The notes under the pieces: generated by a model | Told to the model about the DNA's origin: nothing | What the model saw: the letters and a program-made list of their open reading frames with translations, nothing else | Databases searched by the model: none | Program-made: the position numbers and the translations under genes | Shown: positions 16,518 to 24,020 of the stretch, one piece after another | Numbering within the stretch: the stretch's first letter is position 1 | How the letters are laid out: every line of letters starts with the position of its first letter | Assembly: GCA_021162205.1 (NCBI GenBank) | Contig: JAGGZE010000049.1 | Coordinates: 1 to 36,100 of the forward strand | Reading direction: 5' to 3' | DNA length: 36,100 nt | Origin: a bacterium | GTDB taxonomy: Bacteria > UBP14 > UBA6098 > B30-G16

Positions 16518-17612
16518 ATGCCCGATTTAAGCGTGAAAATTTCCGGTATCGAGTTCAAAAATCCTGTTATGCCTGCGGCTGGACCTAATGTTCGCAATTC
16601 CGAACTGATGATAAAAGCCATCGATGGTGGTGCTGGTGCTATTGTTACGAAAACAATCTCGGTTGTCGCTGCGAACGACCCACGACCGACTATTAGAAAA
16701 ACCAACTGTAATGGACTTATGAACTGCGAAACCTGGTCGGAAACACCAGCCGAACAATTCATCGAGGATTGCAAAAAAATCAAAAATCTCGGTGTTCCAC
16801 TAATAGTTTCGATTGGATACAAATCCGACGATGTCGCAAAACTCGGCAAAATCGTTCAGTCCGAACTCGAACCCGATGCTATCGAATTTTCGACTCACTA
16901 TGTAGGTAGGCAGGTCGAGCCGCTTGTCGAAATAGCGAAATCTCTGCGTAAAAGTGTCGATATTCCAATCTGGATGAAAATATCCCCGAATTTTTTAGGC
17001 ATCGAGGAACTCGCACTTGCAGTATCACCATTTGTCGATGGTTTCGTGGCGATAAATTCATTCGGTCCCGTTCTCGATTTCGACCCGGAAAATTTAGAAC
17101 CGAAACTCGGCTCTAAATATGGTCGAGGATGGCTGTCCGGTCAGCCGATTTTACCTATCGCACTTCGGATTGTCCATCAAATCTCATCGGTGCAGAATAA
17201 ACCTGTTATCGGTGTCGGCGGAATCGCTCGTGGAATCGATGCGATAAAATTCATTATGGCGGGAGCTTCCGCTGTGCAGGTTTGCTCGGCAGCAATTCAG
17301 AAAGGACATTCGATTTATGGCAAAATCGTTAGCGAAATCGAACAGTGGCTCGAAAAACACGGATATAATTCGCTCGATGAAATAAAGGGACTATACAGCC
17401 GTAGTTTGGAAAATCGCCTAAAATATTCCTCTATACCTGTGATGACGATAGATGAATCGAAATGCACCGGTTGCCAAGCTTGTATATCCCGATGTGTTCA
17501 GGGAGCATTGTATTTATCAGATGACAAGTCGAAAGTTATCGCTGAAAACTGCATCGGTTGCGGATATTGCCAGGATTTTTGCGCTTTCGATGCAATGAAA
17601 CTGAAATACTAA
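16518..17612 (+). CDS. Dihydroorotate/dihydropyrimidine dehydrogenase-like flavoprotein with two 4Fe-4S clusters
   Basis: GGAGG precedes the ATG. The 364-residue protein joins an FMN-binding TIM barrel (about 1-300; start VKISGIEFKNPVMPAAGP, phosphate-binding PVIGVGGIARGIDAIKFIMAGASAVQVCSA) to a two-cluster ferredoxin (CTGCQACISRC from Cys316 and CIGCGYCQDFC from Cys345). PreA, the bacterial dihydropyrimidine dehydrogenase subunit, has this plan. Where class 1 enzymes have the loop NLSCPN with the catalytic cysteine, this protein has EFSTHY (Thr126, His127), so chemistry or substrate may differ. It sits between ssnA and a ygeY-like gene, supporting a role in nucleobase or hydantoin-type catabolism. 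Confidence 0.75.
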   Translation: MPDLSVKISGIEFKNPVMPAAGPNVRNSELMIKAIDGGAGAIVTKTISVVAANDPRPTIRKTNCNGLMNCETWSETPAEQFIEDCKKIKNLGVPLIVSIGYKSDDVAKLGKIVQSELEPDAIEFSTHYVGRQVEPLVEIAKSLRKSVDIPIWMKISPNFLGIEELALAVSPFVDGFVAINSFGPVLDFDPENLEPKLGSKYGRGWLSGQPILPIALRIVHQISSVQNKPVIGVGGIARGIDAIKFIMAGASAVQVCSAAIQKGHSIYGKIVSEIEQWLEKHGYNSLDEIKGLYSRSLENRLKYSSIPVMTIDESKCTGCQACISRCVQGALYLSDDKSKVIAENCIGCGYCQDFCAFDAMKLKY

Positions 17613-17621
17613 AGTTTTCTG

Positions 17622-17677
17622 GAAGGGGTCTGGGGAAACTTCTTTTCTAAAAGAAGTTCCCCCGTAAAACATTTTAC
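17622..17677 (+). repeat. Hairpin repeats between the dehydrogenase and ygeY-like genes
   Basis: GGGGAAACTTCTTTT (17632-17646) pairs with AAAAGAAGTTCCCC (17649-17662), and GTAAAA-ca-TTTTAC follows (17664-17677). The preceding 13-mer GAAGGGGTCTGGG (17622-17634) recurs on the other strand at 19967-19979 and, with one mismatch, at 20086-20098, so this is a dispersed repeat. Confidence 0.6.
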
Positions 17678-17701
17678 AAAATATTTTGAAAGAGGTAAAA
17701 A

Positions 17702-18883
17702 ATGAACATTTCGGATGAAATTATTGCGAGGGCTATTAAATACCGCGATTACACGGCGAAGAATTTATCTGAAATCGTGAATATACCATCACTGAGCGGG
17801 CAGGAAAAAAATGTAATCGAGAAATTGGCACAAATTCTCACCGATGCGGGTTTCGATGATATTAAAATCGATGGACTCGGTAATTTAATCGGGCGAATCG
17901 GTGATGGTCCGAAAAAAATGGCTTTCGATGCTCATATCGATGTGGTCGATACTGGTGATTTGTCGCAATGGGAGTTCGAGCCATTTTGCGGAACAATCAC
18001 ATCGGATAAAGTGCTTGGACGCGGTTCGACCGACCAGAAAGGCGGTGCGGCATCGATGATTACCGCCGGCAGAATTCTCAAAGAAATCGGATACGATGGC
18101 GAATTTTCGCTATATTTCACATTCACTGTTATGGAGGAAGATTGCGATGGTATGTGCTGGAATTATTTAATCGAAACAGGCGAACTCGTTCCAGATTTTG
18201 CCGTATTGACCGAACCGACAAATTTGTCTGTATATCGCGGACATCGTGGTAGAATGGAAATCGAGGTATTTTTCAATGGCGTTTCGGCTCACGGTGCGAT
18301 GCCCGAACGCGGCGATAATGCGGTATATAAAGCAGCTCGTGCTACATTGAAAATCGAGAAACTCAATGAACAATTAAAATTCGATGAATTTCTTGGCAAA
18401 GGAACGGTCGTTCTTTCGATGATTCGCTCGGAATCGCCATCACTGTGTGCTGTGCCTGATAAATGTATGTTTCATCTCGACCGCAGACTGACATGGGGCG
18501 AAACGAAGGATAGCGCAATAGCAGAAATCCGAAATGCTGTCGGCGATGATGCTGAAATCATTGTGCCGATATACGATAAGAAAAGTTTCAAGGGCATTTC
18601 TCATCCACAGGAAAAATATTTCCCTACATGGAAAATCGGGGAAAATCATCCGCTGGTGCAATCGGGTAAAAAAAGTGCGAAAATTGTTCTCGGCGAAGAA
18701 CCTGTTATCGATAAATGGACTTTTTCAACAAATGGCGTATCTATTTGCGGCAAGCACAAAATCCCTGCAATCGGTTTTGGACCAGGAAACGAAATCTACG
18801 CTCATGCACCGAACGAAACCGTGCCGATAGAACATCTCGTAAAAGCATCGGCATTCTATGCGCTGCTGCCATATATGATGTAA
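17702..18883 (+). CDS. ygeY: YgeY-like M20-family metallohydrolase
   Basis: AGAGGT precedes the ATG. The 393-residue protein is a two-zinc M20/ArgE-type hydrolase close to YgeY. It has MAFDAHIDVVDTG (first His and Asp), GRGSTDQKGG (bridging Asp), TVMEEDCDGMCW (catalytic and ligand Glu), LTEPTNLSVYRGHRGRMEIEV and a late FGPGNEIYAHAPNE (last His). The M20 dimerisation domain lies between, with VSAHGAMPERGDNAVY. In the E. coli purine/selenium cluster YgeY is a putative diaminopropionate-family or carbamoyl-amino-acid hydrolase of uncertain substrate. Its place after ssnA and the dehydrogenase repeats that gene combination. Confidence 0.82.
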   Translation: MNISDEIIARAIKYRDYTAKNLSEIVNIPSLSGQEKNVIEKLAQILTDAGFDDIKIDGLGNLIGRIGDGPKKMAFDAHIDVVDTGDLSQWEFEPFCGTITSDKVLGRGSTDQKGGAASMITAGRILKEIGYDGEFSLYFTFTVMEEDCDGMCWNYLIETGELVPDFAVLTEPTNLSVYRGHRGRMEIEVFFNGVSAHGAMPERGDNAVYKAARATLKIEKLNEQLKFDEFLGKGTVVLSMIRSESPSLCAVPDKCMFHLDRRLTWGETKDSAIAEIRNAVGDDAEIIVPIYDKKSFKGISHPQEKYFPTWKIGENHPLVQSGKKSAKIVLGEEPVIDKWTFSTNGVSICGKHKIPAIGFGPGNEIYAHAPNETVPIEHLVKASAFYALLPYMM

Positions 18884-19147
18884 TGAAATCGAAAGTCCCA
18901 ATCGGTTGGAAATAGTTGGATTTCTTTATCGTCTTGCATTGCGAATTTTGAATTACGCTAAAAACAGGCAAACGCCTTTGGTTCTTGCAAGATATTATAA
19001 AAATAAATTTCAACCAATTAGATAAATCATTATTCTTTTTAATCGATTTAATTCGATGTTAGAATTTTTTTCTTGCGGAAATTAGTGAAATGTTTATTTA
19101 GTTAAAATCGATTTAGATTTGTCGATAATTATTATTTAATATATAAG
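18884..19147. other. Non-coding stretch with a degenerate palindromic element
   Basis: No gene is visible. CTTGCA (18933-18938) and TGCAAG (18986-18991) form outer arms around AAAAAC and the hairpin AGGC-aaac-GCCT (18966-18977). This resembles the composite elements but is decayed. The rest is featureless AT-rich DNA. Confidence 0.45.
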
Positions 19148-19234
19148 GCATAACAGGGAATTGCTCGCAGAACAAGCTCCCGATTACATCGGGATTAAGA
19201 AAAAAGTTATGCAATAAAAACAACCGAAGGGTTG
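19148..19234 (-). repeat. Composite palindromic element E3 abutting tRNA-Pro
   Basis: Outer arms GCATAAC (19148-19154) and GTTATGC (19206-19212) enclose TCCCGAT-tac-ATCGGGA (19178-19194). Beyond the right arm, a run of five A residues and CAACC-gaag-GGTTG (19221-19234) form, on the minus strand, a hairpin followed by T5. The arms differ from E1 and E2 but stay complementary. The element ends two bases before the tRNA. Confidence 0.75.
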
Positions 19235-19236
19235 AG

Positions 19237-19310
19237 CGGGGCGTAGCGCAGTTTGGCAGCGCGCGCGGTTCGGGACCGCGAGGTCCCCAGTTCAAATCTG
19301 GGCGCCCCGA
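19237..19310 (+). tRNA. tRNA-Pro (anticodon CGG)
   Basis: The 74-nt sequence folds completely. The acceptor stem is CGGGGCG with CGCCCCG, the D stem GCGC/GCGC, the anticodon stem CGCGG/CCGCG with loop TTCGGGA (anticodon CGG at 19271-19273), and the T stem CCCAG/CTGGG with loop TTCAAAT. The discriminator base is A. CCA is not encoded, so a CCA-adding enzyme is needed. It reads codon CCG. Confidence 0.95.
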
Positions 19311-19336
19311 TTTTTTAAATAATTCACTCGATAATT

Positions 19337-19801
19337 ATGAACAATCTCCGGGATAAAATCTGGATTTCGGTAATAGGTGGGCATCGCCCGAGCAAAAATG
19401 CACTCGATAATGCTTTTCGAGTCGGTGAGTTAATCGCTCGAAACGATGCGGTTCTCGTTTGTGGAGGACTCGGTGGAGTTATGTCGGCTGCTGCAAAAGG
19501 CGCAAAATCACAGGACGGGTTGACTATCGGAATTTTGCCGAATAGTTCACGAAACGATGCCAATCGATATATAGACATTCCGATTATCACAGGTCTTGGA
19601 ATCGCTCGAAACCTTTTAGTCGTTCGCAATGGCGATGTCGCAATCGCTATAGATGGTAATTGGGGCACACTTTCCGAAATCGCACTCGCAAAAAATCTCG
19701 GCAAAATTGTGATTACACTCGATTCATACGAAATCGATGGCTTGATTTTCGCAAATTCGCCCGAAGAAGCTGTGAAACTCGCTATCGAAAATGTAAAATA
19801 A
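19337..19801 (+). CDS. TIGR00725-type Rossmann-fold protein (LOG-related)
   Basis: The 154-residue protein has the nucleotide-binding features of the TIGR00725/LOG superfamily: ISVIGGHRPS near the start, VCGGLGGVMSAAAKGA (about 41-56), GIARNLLVVRNGDVAIAIDGNWGTLSEIALA (about 87-117). Related LOG proteins are cytokinin riboside monophosphate phosphoribohydrolases with a PGGxGTxxE motif; here the equivalent is DGNWGTLSE. The actual substrate of this subfamily is not known to me. The ATG at 19337 lacks a strong Shine-Dalgarno. It begins 26 bases after the tRNA, so transcripts may include both. Confidence 0.8.
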   Translation: MNNLRDKIWISVIGGHRPSKNALDNAFRVGELIARNDAVLVCGGLGGVMSAAAKGAKSQDGLTIGILPNSSRNDANRYIDIPIITGLGIARNLLVVRNGDVAIAIDGNWGTLSEIALAKNLGKIVITLDSYEIDGLIFANSPEEAVKLAIENVK

Positions 19802-20224
19802 TTTTAATTCGATTACTATAGTCGGTTTCGCACTCCATTCACTTCATTTGTTCGCCATATTCTTGTAAATCGCCGTGGCGGGAGACCCCAATTTCATCGG
19901 GATTAAGAAAAAAGTCGTCACTAAAAACAGGCGAATGCCTGCCCGAAGAGGTGAAAAAGAAATTTTCCCAGACCCCTTCAAGAAGAGCTTTCAGCTCTTT
20001 TTAATTGGTTTGGAAACTTTGCAATCAGGGAAACAACGCACAAAAGACAGGCGAATGCCTGCCCGAAGGGGTGAAAAAAAGTTTTCCCAGACTCCTTCAA
20101 GAAGAGCTTTCAGCTCTTTTTAATTGGTTTGGAAACTTTAATAACGCGGCGTTGTAAGGAATGATTGCTTTGCAATCAGGGAAACAACGCACAAAAGACA
20201 GGCGAATGCCTGCCCGAAGGGGTG
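19802..20224 (-). repeat. Tandem array of composite palindromic elements (E4-E6) between TIGR00725 gene and nrdJ
   Basis: No gene is seen here. The hairpin CAGGC-gaat-GCCTG recurs at 19928-19941, 20048-20061 and 20199-20212. The first two start a direct repeat with a 120-base period that also holds AGAGCT-ttc-AGCTCT (19984-19998 and again near 20104) and a CCCAGACCCCTTC motif. The last copy is complete: outer arms GCGTTGT (20149-20155) and ACAACGC (20184-20190) around ATTGC-ttt-GCAAT (20164-20176). On the minus strand each CAGGC hairpin is followed by a T run, so the array should terminate nrdJ transcription. 19888-19906 holds a decayed CCCGAT hairpin. Confidence 0.75.
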
Positions 20225-22669
20225 TTAGCTGCATTTTGAATATCCGCAGGCGGGGCAGGTAGCGCATCCCTCGGCTACATACATTGTAGAGCCGCATTCG
20301 GGACATAGCACATAAGAACCTTTATCTTTATTTTCGGATTCGGATTGCTCGACTTGTGCCGTATCTACGAGATGCTCTTCAGCATTAGATGATTCATCGG
20401 GGAAAAGCTGTCCCTGACGCTGTTCGTGGTATTCGACTGCCCATTCGAGTGCTTTTGCGATACCATCTGGGCAAGATAAAATCATTTTGCCTCTATCCCA
20501 TATAGGATTCGGACATCGAATACCTTTGAGTTGGTTGATAATCGCATTAGCTGGGATACCCGACCTGAGAGCGAGAGAAATTACCCTGGACAACGCTTCA
20601 GATTGACTTGCCGCACAACCGCCTGTTTTCCCGAGATGTGAAAATATCTCGAATGGTCCATATTTATCTTCGTTTATTGTTACATAAAGATTTCCACAAC
20701 CGGTCGAGATTTTGAATGTCATTCCTTGCATCAATGGAGGACGATTTCTAACATTGCGTTCGGTGCGAACTATATCGGTTTCCTCGACAGTATCCTTATC
20801 CTTTTCCTTCGATGTGCCGATAGTAAGCACCTGCGATGTTCTACAGCCATCACGATAAACCGTTATACCCTTACAACCGAGCTTATATGCGAGAATGTAA
20901 CCCTCGCGGATGTTATCCCGTGTTGCATCATTAGAATAATTTATCGTCTTAGAGACTGCATTGTCGGTGAATCTTTGGAATGCCGCTTGAATTTTAATAT
21001 GCCATTCGGGGGAAACATCGTGAGCGACAGTATAAATTTTCCGCATATCATCGGGGAATTCATCGAGATGAGCTATCGTTCCATGTTTGAGAATTTTTTT
21101 CACAAGTTCTGCTCTGTTGGAAGAAAGTTTATGTGTCTCTAATTCTTTCATAAAGACTTGATTCACATCGATGAGTCTTTCGCCTGTGAGGACATTTCTC
21201 GCGAATGCAAGTGCAAAAAGCGGTTCGATTCCCGACGAAGTGCCGGCAATTATCGAAATCGTTCCAGTTGGAGCGATTGTTGTAACTGTGGCATTTCGCC
21301 TGTAAATAGGATTGTCGGGATTATCATACATCGAACCATCGAAATTTGGGAAAACACCTCTATCTTCTGCGAGTTTCACCGATGCCTTTTCGCCTGTGCT
21401 TTGAACGAACGACATAACTTTTTCGGCGATTTGAACGGCATCGTCGGAGCAATAAGGAATTCGTAATTTAAAAAGCATTTCCGCAAACCCCATAATGCCG
21501 AGTCCGATTTTCCGATTGGCGCGAGTATTTTCCTCGATTTCCTTAAGCGGGAATTTATTGACATCGACTACATTATCGAGAAAATGAACGGCATTTTGAG
21601 TAGTTCTCGCCAATCTATCCCATTCGATTTTATTACCATCGACGAAATTAGAAAGATTTATCGAGCCGAGATTGCAGGATTCATAAGGAAGTAATGGCTG
21701 TTCACCGCAAGGATTTGTGCTTTCGATTTTGCCGACATTGGGAGTAGGATTATCGCGATTTATTCTATCGAGGAAAATAATTCCAGGTTCACCCGATTCC
21801 CACGCATTTTCAACGATAAGGTCAAAAACTTCTTTTGCTCGCAATTTATCGACAGTTTCGCCTGTTCTCGGGTTCACGAGGTCGTATTCGGTATCCTGTT
21901 CTACCGCCTGCATAAATTCTTCGGTAAGTGCCACAGAAATATTGAAATTTGTCAGAACCGAATGGTCTTGTTTGCAATTTATAAATTCGATTATATCGGG
22001 ATGGTCGATTCTAAGGATGCCCATATTAGCGCCTCGTCTTGTGCCACCCTGTTTGATTGCCTCGGTTGCGGCATCGAATACTTTCATAAATGGAACGGGT
22101 CCCGATGAAACACCCGCTGTGGTGCGAACAACATCGTTTTTCGGGCGGAGATGCGAAAATGAAAAACCGGTGCCACCACCAGATTTGTGAATTAAAGCTG
22201 TATATTTTACAGTCTCGAAAATCGAACTTATGGAATCGCCAATTGGAAGCACAAAACAGGCGGAAAGCTGACCAAGTTGTCTGCCAGCATTCATAAGTGT
22301 CGGTGAATTTGGAATAAAATCGCGGTCCACCATCATTTCGTAAAATGTCGCTGCAAGTTTTTTAATATCGGCATCGGAATGATAAATTTTGTCTCCCTCG
22401 GCGATTGCGAAAGCTACTCTGCGGAACATATCCTCGGGAGTCTCGATTACTTCGCCTTTCTCATTACGCATAAGATAACGTTTCTCGAGAACCGTTTTAG
22501 CCGATGGAGTTAAACTAATTCGTTTTTTGAATTTATTTGAAACTCCATCTGGAATATAATTTTTAATTTCATTTATATCGGGCGATGCAGCGATAACTTC
22601 TTCGCTGGACGACGCAGTAACAATTTCTTCACCGTGCGATGCAACGGTAACTTCACTTCTGTCATTCAT
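20225..22669 (-). CDS. nrdJ: Adenosylcobalamin-dependent ribonucleotide reductase (class II)
   Basis: I start at the ATG at 22669, with GGAGG six bases upstream; the in-frame TTG 15 bases earlier overlaps that site. The 814-residue protein reduces ribonucleotides with a cobalamin-derived radical and needs no oxygen. It shows the N-terminal SPTLMNAGRQLGQLSACFVLPIGDS, the family segment IHKSGGGTGFSFSHLRP, the active-site region NPCGEQPLLPYESCNLGSINLSNF, APTGTISIIAGTSSGIEP, and a C-terminal cysteine motif CPECGSTMYVAEGCATCPACG. No cobalamin riboswitch was evident upstream. Residues 10-30 are low complexity, coded by imperfect DNA repeats. The stop lies directly beside a palindromic element. Confidence 0.95.
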   Translation of the reverse strand: MNDRSEVTVASHGEEIVTASSSEEVIAASPDINEIKNYIPDGVSNKFKKRISLTPSAKTVLEKRYLMRNEKGEVIETPEDMFRRVAFAIAEGDKIYHSDADIKKLAATFYEMMVDRDFIPNSPTLMNAGRQLGQLSACFVLPIGDSISSIFETVKYTALIHKSGGGTGFSFSHLRPKNDVVRTTAGVSSGPVPFMKVFDAATEAIKQGGTRRGANMGILRIDHPDIIEFINCKQDHSVLTNFNISVALTEEFMQAVEQDTEYDLVNPRTGETVDKLRAKEVFDLIVENAWESGEPGIIFLDRINRDNPTPNVGKIESTNPCGEQPLLPYESCNLGSINLSNFVDGNKIEWDRLARTTQNAVHFLDNVVDVNKFPLKEIEENTRANRKIGLGIMGFAEMLFKLRIPYCSDDAVQIAEKVMSFVQSTGEKASVKLAEDRGVFPNFDGSMYDNPDNPIYRRNATVTTIAPTGTISIIAGTSSGIEPLFALAFARNVLTGERLIDVNQVFMKELETHKLSSNRAELVKKILKHGTIAHLDEFPDDMRKIYTVAHDVSPEWHIKIQAAFQRFTDNAVSKTINYSNDATRDNIREGYILAYKLGCKGITVYRDGCRTSQVLTIGTSKEKDKDTVEETDIVRTERNVRNRPPLMQGMTFKISTGCGNLYVTINEDKYGPFEIFSHLGKTGGCAASQSEALSRVISLALRSGIPANAIINQLKGIRCPNPIWDRGKMILSCPDGIAKALEWAVEYHEQRQGQLFPDESSNAEEHLVDTAQVEQSESENKDKGSYVLCPECGSTMYVAEGCATCPACGYSKCS

Positions 22670-22762
22670 TTGAAACCTCCACAAGATTCAGCAATTTTTT
22701 AGGTAAGACCTTATTGGTAATAAAAATAAATTTCAAATGTTATATATGTCAAGTGAAAAAAC

Positions 22763-22808
22763 CACAATATATTGTGTTATTAAAACTTAAATATCACAAC
22801 CTATTGAG
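22763..22808 (-). promoter_or_regulatory. Pair of NrdR-box-like sites upstream of nrdJ
   Basis: CACAATATATTGTG (22763-22776) is a perfect palindrome that fits the NrdR box. A weaker match, CACAACCTATTGAG (22795-22808), lies with its centre 32 bases away, the two-box spacing known for NrdR sites. The pair sits about 95-145 bases before nrdJ. A minus-strand TTGACA (22752-22747) lies between the boxes and the gene. NrdR would repress nrdJ when dATP is plentiful; the nrdR gene is not in the window. Confidence 0.65.
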
Positions 22809-22883
22809 GTTCAATGGAATTGCGAATAAAAAAATTTTCACACTAATAATATTTATTCCATTTTTAGATAGAAATAATTAAAC

Positions 22884-22911
22884 TTGACATAAATGTGCAT
22901 AATAATATCAT
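22884..22911 (+). promoter_or_regulatory. Promoter of the small Cas2/SinR-like gene
   Basis: Perfect TTGACA (22884-22889), 16 bases, then TATCAT (22906-22911; five of six consensus positions). Transcription would start near 22918, close to the GGAGG at 22932. Confidence 0.6.
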
Positions 22912-22941
22912 AGTTCTAAACATTAAAGGATGGAGGAAAAA

Positions 22942-23262
22942 ATGTCCATATTTTTAGTATCATTCGATTTGAAAAGCGCGAACACTTCTGAATATAAGTC
23001 TTTATACGATGCGTTTGAAAATTTCGGTAATTTTTGCAAATTGACATCGACCACATCTATTCTCGATGCAGAAATCGAGGTCGATGAACTTATCGATGAA
23101 TTATCGAAAAAACTCGGCGATAATGATACTTTGTTTATAATCGACCTCGAAACGCTCGAAATCGATGGTATCAATCTTCCAGATTGCCTCGAGAATTTTG
23201 TCGCATCGGATGAGGAAATCGACGAGGAAAACACTGAAGAATTCGATAATGATTTAAGCTAA
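22942..23262 (+). CDS. Small acidic protein with a Cas2/SinR-like fold pattern
   Basis: The ATG at 22942 is chosen because GGAGG lies five bases before it; an ATG at 22930 overlaps that site. The 106-residue protein has the order typical of SinR/Cas2-like ferredoxin folds: strand IFLVSFDL, helix with YKSLYDAFENFG, strand with STTSILDAEI, helix VDELIDELSKKLGDNDTLFIIDL. The last about 25 residues are strongly acidic. Solitary SinR-like proteins are known outside CRISPR loci, with unclear roles; no cas genes or repeats are here. It faces away from nrdJ and has its own promoter. The fold assignment is by eye and only moderately secure. Confidence 0.6.
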   Translation: MSIFLVSFDLKSANTSEYKSLYDAFENFGNFCKLTSTTSILDAEIEVDELIDELSKKLGDNDTLFIIDLETLEIDGINLPDCLENFVASDEEIDEENTEEFDNDLS

Positions 23263-23315
23263 TTTTTCTATTATGTTTAGTAAAGTGTCGATAACAAAAT
23301 ATTTCATTTAAAATC

Positions 23316-24020
23316 TTAATTATCATTTTTTCTTAAAATAAAAATAAACTGATAAGTGTTTTTTAGCGGCATAAAAAGCCATATTAGTTTATATATGATT
23401 TTCTTTGTTATTTTTATCGGATTCAATGATGAAAATATTTTATCCTTTATCATAAACCATTTATCCTGATGGATTTCTGATATTTTCAACCCATTTTTAG
23501 CGAATAGATTTTCCCACTGTTCTAAAGAAAATAAATGCTCATTTATATCTTGCTGAATCGTTCCTTTTTTACCTTTAATTTTCCAAAAGAAATAGTTTAT
23601 ATTCGGCACAACTATGCAAAATATCGCATTATCTTTGGCAACTCTGAGTATTTCTGCAATTCCATTCTCGATATCGATAAAATGTTCCAATACACCGATG
23701 CAGGTTATATAATCGAAAGTATTATCCAAAAAAGCGAGATTTTCACCACTGTTCACAATGATAATCGAATCGGGAGATGTGTTTTTTGCGATTTTCACTC
23801 CCTCGATAGAAATATCTACTCCATAGGTTCTTAATCCATTTCGATTAGCAAGTTTCAGCAAAAAACCCGTTCCCGAACCGATATCTAATAATTTTCCACC
23901 CGATTTTATATTTAAATAATCTAAAAAATTATGGTATGCCTTAAAAGGTCTCCATGATTTTTGTCCCAATGAACTATGCCTTCGGTTATACCAGATTTTA
24001 ATTTTTTCTTCATTTATCAT
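23316..24020 (-). CDS. Class I SAM-dependent methyltransferase
   Basis: The start at 24020 forms a TAATG junction with the uppS stop; upstream in-frame codons would lie inside uppS. The 234-residue protein has SAM motif I LLDIGSGTGFLLKLA (about 45-59), an acidic motif II YGVDIS, and the post-motif GVLEHFIDIENGIAEILRVAKD, as in UbiE/Methyltransf_11 proteins. The C-terminus is hydrophobic and basic (IIYKLIWLFMPL), hinting at membrane contact. Its position after uppS suggests a lipid-linked or prenyl-related substrate, but that is inference only. Confidence 0.75.
   Translation of the reverse strand: MINEEKIKIWYNRRHSSLGQKSWRPFKAYHNFLDYLNIKSGGKLLDIGSGTGFLLKLANRNGLRTYGVDISIEGVKIAKNTSPDSIIIVNSGENLAFLDNTFDYITCIGVLEHFIDIENGIAEILRVAKDNAIFCIVVPNINYFFWKIKGKKGTIQQDINEHLFSLEQWENLFAKNGLKISEIHQDKWFMIKDKIFSSLNPIKITKKIIYKLIWLFMPLKNTYQFIFILRKNDN

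Noticed and set aside
19875-20123. 82-codon open frame between TIGR00725 gene and nrdJ
   Set aside because: It is a translation of the 120-base tandem repeat and carries the same peptide twice.
19928-20224. Possible CRISPR array
   Set aside because: Repeats are only two to three, with a 120-base period, internal hairpins and related rather than unique spacers, and no cas operon is present.
22670-22941. Cobalamin riboswitch ahead of nrdJ
   Set aside because: I could not find a B12-box-like sequence or the conserved core in this AT-rich stretch; NrdR boxes explain control better.
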